Shown: positions 34,137-35,177 of the stretch, piece after piece
How the letters are laid out: every line of letters begins with the position of its first letter
Numbering within the stretch: position 1 is the first letter of the stretch
Assembly (NCBI GenBank): GCA_030550175.1
Contig: JAUQPW010000058.1
Coordinates: 1 to 35,177, forward strand
Source: a bacterium
GTDB taxonomy: Bacteria > Moduliflexota > Moduliflexia > Moduliflexales > JAUQPW01
Reading direction: 5' to 3'
DNA length: 35,177 nt
Notes under the pieces: generated by a model
What the model saw: the letters and a program-made list of their open reading frames with translations, nothing else
Database searches by the model: none
What the model was told of the DNA's origin: nothing
Made by a program: the position numbers and the translations under genes

Positions 34137-34799
34137 TTGATTCTGGTATGGGAGTGAGTGTGGGGGTATGGGAGTGTGGGAGTATGGGGGTACCAGAAAA
34201 TCTCTGCTTTTTCCGAAAACCTGGATTTGAGGAACTCCGTTACCAGATGGAAGGATATCCCAGATTCCGTATTCTCCAGTAGAAGGTCTCCAGATGGCAC
34301 GGTCGGTCTTCTGATCCCCATCATAATCCCCTGGGACTGCGATATCCCCGGCCACACCCCAAACCTGAATCTCTTCAACTCCTCCCAGGAGGACATGCCA
34401 TTCTCCAGTAGCGGGTCTAAAGAAAGCAGGATCTGCGAGGCTATCTCCGTTGTAGTCGCCTGGAGTTGAAATATCTAAAGGAGAGCCGAAGGTTTGAATA
34501 GGAGCCCCTATGGCAAACCATTCTCCGGCGCAGGGTCTGTAGACGGCGATATCGGCTTTACCATCTTCGTTGTAATCGGCTGTAGCGGCTAAGGGAATTG
34601 CCGGATCAATAATTTTGGCAATAAAAATATCGCCACAGCCAAAACCAGCTGAATTACAAGCCGGTTGCAAAGGAGTCAGGATTGGAAAATAGGTAGAGTA
34701 AACGAAGGCAGAACCTGTAGGATTTAACTTTGCTATGAAGACATCGCTTCCGCCGCCATTATTTGCTTGCAAGGGATTCGCCGTAGGGAAGTTAAGCAA
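34113..34799 (-). pseudogene. SBBP / FG-GAP repeat protein remnant, 5' end missing
   Basis: The frame starts only at a TTG (34799) and remains open to a stop at 34848-34850, so the N-terminus and signal peptide are lacking. Residues about 1-65 are two SBBP beta-propeller units (SDVFIAKLNPTGSAFVYSTY; GDIFIAKI) only 38 residues apart, because the segment that normally separates them is gone (YSTYF joined to PILTPLQ). Three FG-GAP/VCBS-like units follow with calcium-loop motifs DYNEDGKAD, DYNGDSLAD and DYDGDQKTD, each before RPxxGEW/Y. The C-terminal tail (PPYSHTPIPPHSLPY) is encoded by a TATGGGAGTGTGGG tandem repeat (34145-34195). Such proteins are exported and often adhesive. Likely a decayed or misassembled gene. 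Confidence 0.7.
34145..34195. repeat. TATGGGAGTGTGGGGG tandem repeat
   Basis: About three degenerate copies of a G-rich 14-16-base unit lie between the convergent dehydratase and repeat-protein genes; the minus-strand gene reads through it as a low-complexity tail. Confidence 0.6.
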
Positions 34800-34886
34800 G
34801 GTACCGGCGTAAAGTGTCGATAGAGGTAACAGTTGGCTGGATTCGTATCACTATTAATTGCCTCATAGCATATCCCTCCTTTGGTC

Positions 34887-34920
34887 AGGTATGAATTCAT
34901 AGGAAGTTGAATTCATACCT
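34887..34920. repeat. Perfect 13-bp inverted repeat
   Basis: AGGTATGAATTCA (34887-34899) and its complement TGAATTCATACCT (34908-34920), loop TAGGAAGT. It is in the gene-free 34800-35177 segment upstream of the repeat-protein remnant; it could be an operator or a small repeat. Confidence 0.6.
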
Positions 34921-35111
34921 TGCCGGAAAACTTGATAACTAGAGGTTTGCAACGCAGTAACGACATGGGGTTTGAGGCATAGGAAATCCCGATACCTTGT
35001 TGGGATAAAAAAGAATATTCTGAGGAAAAAAACTCTTGTCAATAAAAAAGTAGCTCCTTCAATTTCATCATTGCGTTTTTTCTTGTAAACTACCATATTT
35101 ATTGTCCACAC

Positions 35112-35177
35112 AAGGAAGGGCGCCGGCGGGCCCCCCCCGCCGCGACGGGAACGGGGCCGGGAGGTGGGGGACAGGAG
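35112..35177. other. Abruptly GC-rich contig end
   Basis: From about 35112 the sequence changes from AT-rich to almost pure G+C with homopolymers (CCCCCCCC). Nothing else in the window looks like it. Probably an assembly or sequencing artefact; no gene is seen. Confidence 0.55.

Noticed and set aside
34863..35111. 82-codon minus-strand frame near the contig end
   Set aside because: It reads through an inverted repeat and AT-rich spacer, and its composition is not protein-like.
1..35177. CRISPR array, tRNA, rRNA or insertion sequence
   Set aside because: The repeats are not regularly spaced with unique spacers, no tRNA-like cloverleaf or rRNA core words were seen, and no transposase or integrase frame exists.

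Overview
The window is about 35 kb of bacterial chromosome, most likely a metagenome contig, with roughly 45-50% G+C. Periplasmic signal peptides, a pilus/secretion ATPase and a periplasmic quinoprotein point to a Gram-negative, probably respiring, free-living organism. No rRNA, tRNA, phage or insertion-sequence gene is visible. I cannot assign a phylum: the mix (PQQ dehydrogenase with a sulfocyanin-like cupredoxin, DUF2851, LarA, many hybrid kinases) would suit one of the poorly cultured soil or sediment phyla, but that is a guess.

Layout. (1) 0.27-3.27 kb, minus strand: a lanthanide-type PQQ alcohol dehydrogenase, a sulfocyanin-like copper protein and a MocA-like nucleotidyltransferase, with a strong hairpin terminator between the first two. 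(2) 3.5-8.9 kb: a carbon-metabolism block with an aldehyde dehydrogenase and a LarA-family nickel racemase/epimerase (plus), an aldo/keto reductase (minus) and a 2-oxopentenoate-hydratase-like enzyme (plus). Near-consensus sigma70 promoters precede three of these transcription units. (3) 9.0-12.2 kb, minus: a secreted subtilisin-like protease and a DUF2851 protein. (4) 12.3-22.1 kb, minus: a signalling island of six two-component proteins (REC-HisKA; REC-HD-GYP; CheY-like REC; CHASE3-GAF-PAS-kinase-REC-REC; NarL-type regulator; PAS-GAF-HisKA_3 kinase). The two large kinases share a closely similar GAF module, and two of the genes overlap by ATGA. (5) 22.1-27.1 kb, minus: a membrane-anchored TPR protein directly behind a UvrD/PcrA helicase, and upstream an unusual ParB-like/thioredoxin-like fusion. 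(6) 27.4-29.5 kb, plus: miaB and a bifunctional-nuclease-family gene. (7) 29.9-32.1 kb, minus: a GspE/PilB-type ATPase carrying a C-terminal zinc ribbon and receiver domain. (8) 32.4-34.8 kb: an IlvD/Edd sugar-acid dehydratase (plus) and a damaged SBBP/FG-GAP repeat protein (minus). The last ~66 bases are abruptly GC-rich and may be an assembly artefact.

How parts may work together (inference). The quinoprotein would oxidise an alcohol in the periplasm and could pass electrons to the cupredoxin; the aldehyde dehydrogenase could take the aldehyde further. LarA, the hydratase and the IlvD-type dehydratase all act on hydroxy- or oxo-acids, but no single pathway is provable here. The HD-GYP protein (predicted c-di-GMP phosphodiesterase) and the MshEN-bearing, receiver-tagged pilus ATPase suggest combined c-di-GMP and phosphorelay control of a surface machine.

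The most novel-looking items are the ParB/thioredoxin fusion and the PilB-zinc-ribbon-receiver fusion. The spacers are also rich in several families of short palindromic or tandem repeats, including a 24-bp-arm perfect palindrome, a six-copy 20-bp unit and a 93-bp element with 18-bp perfect inverted ends.
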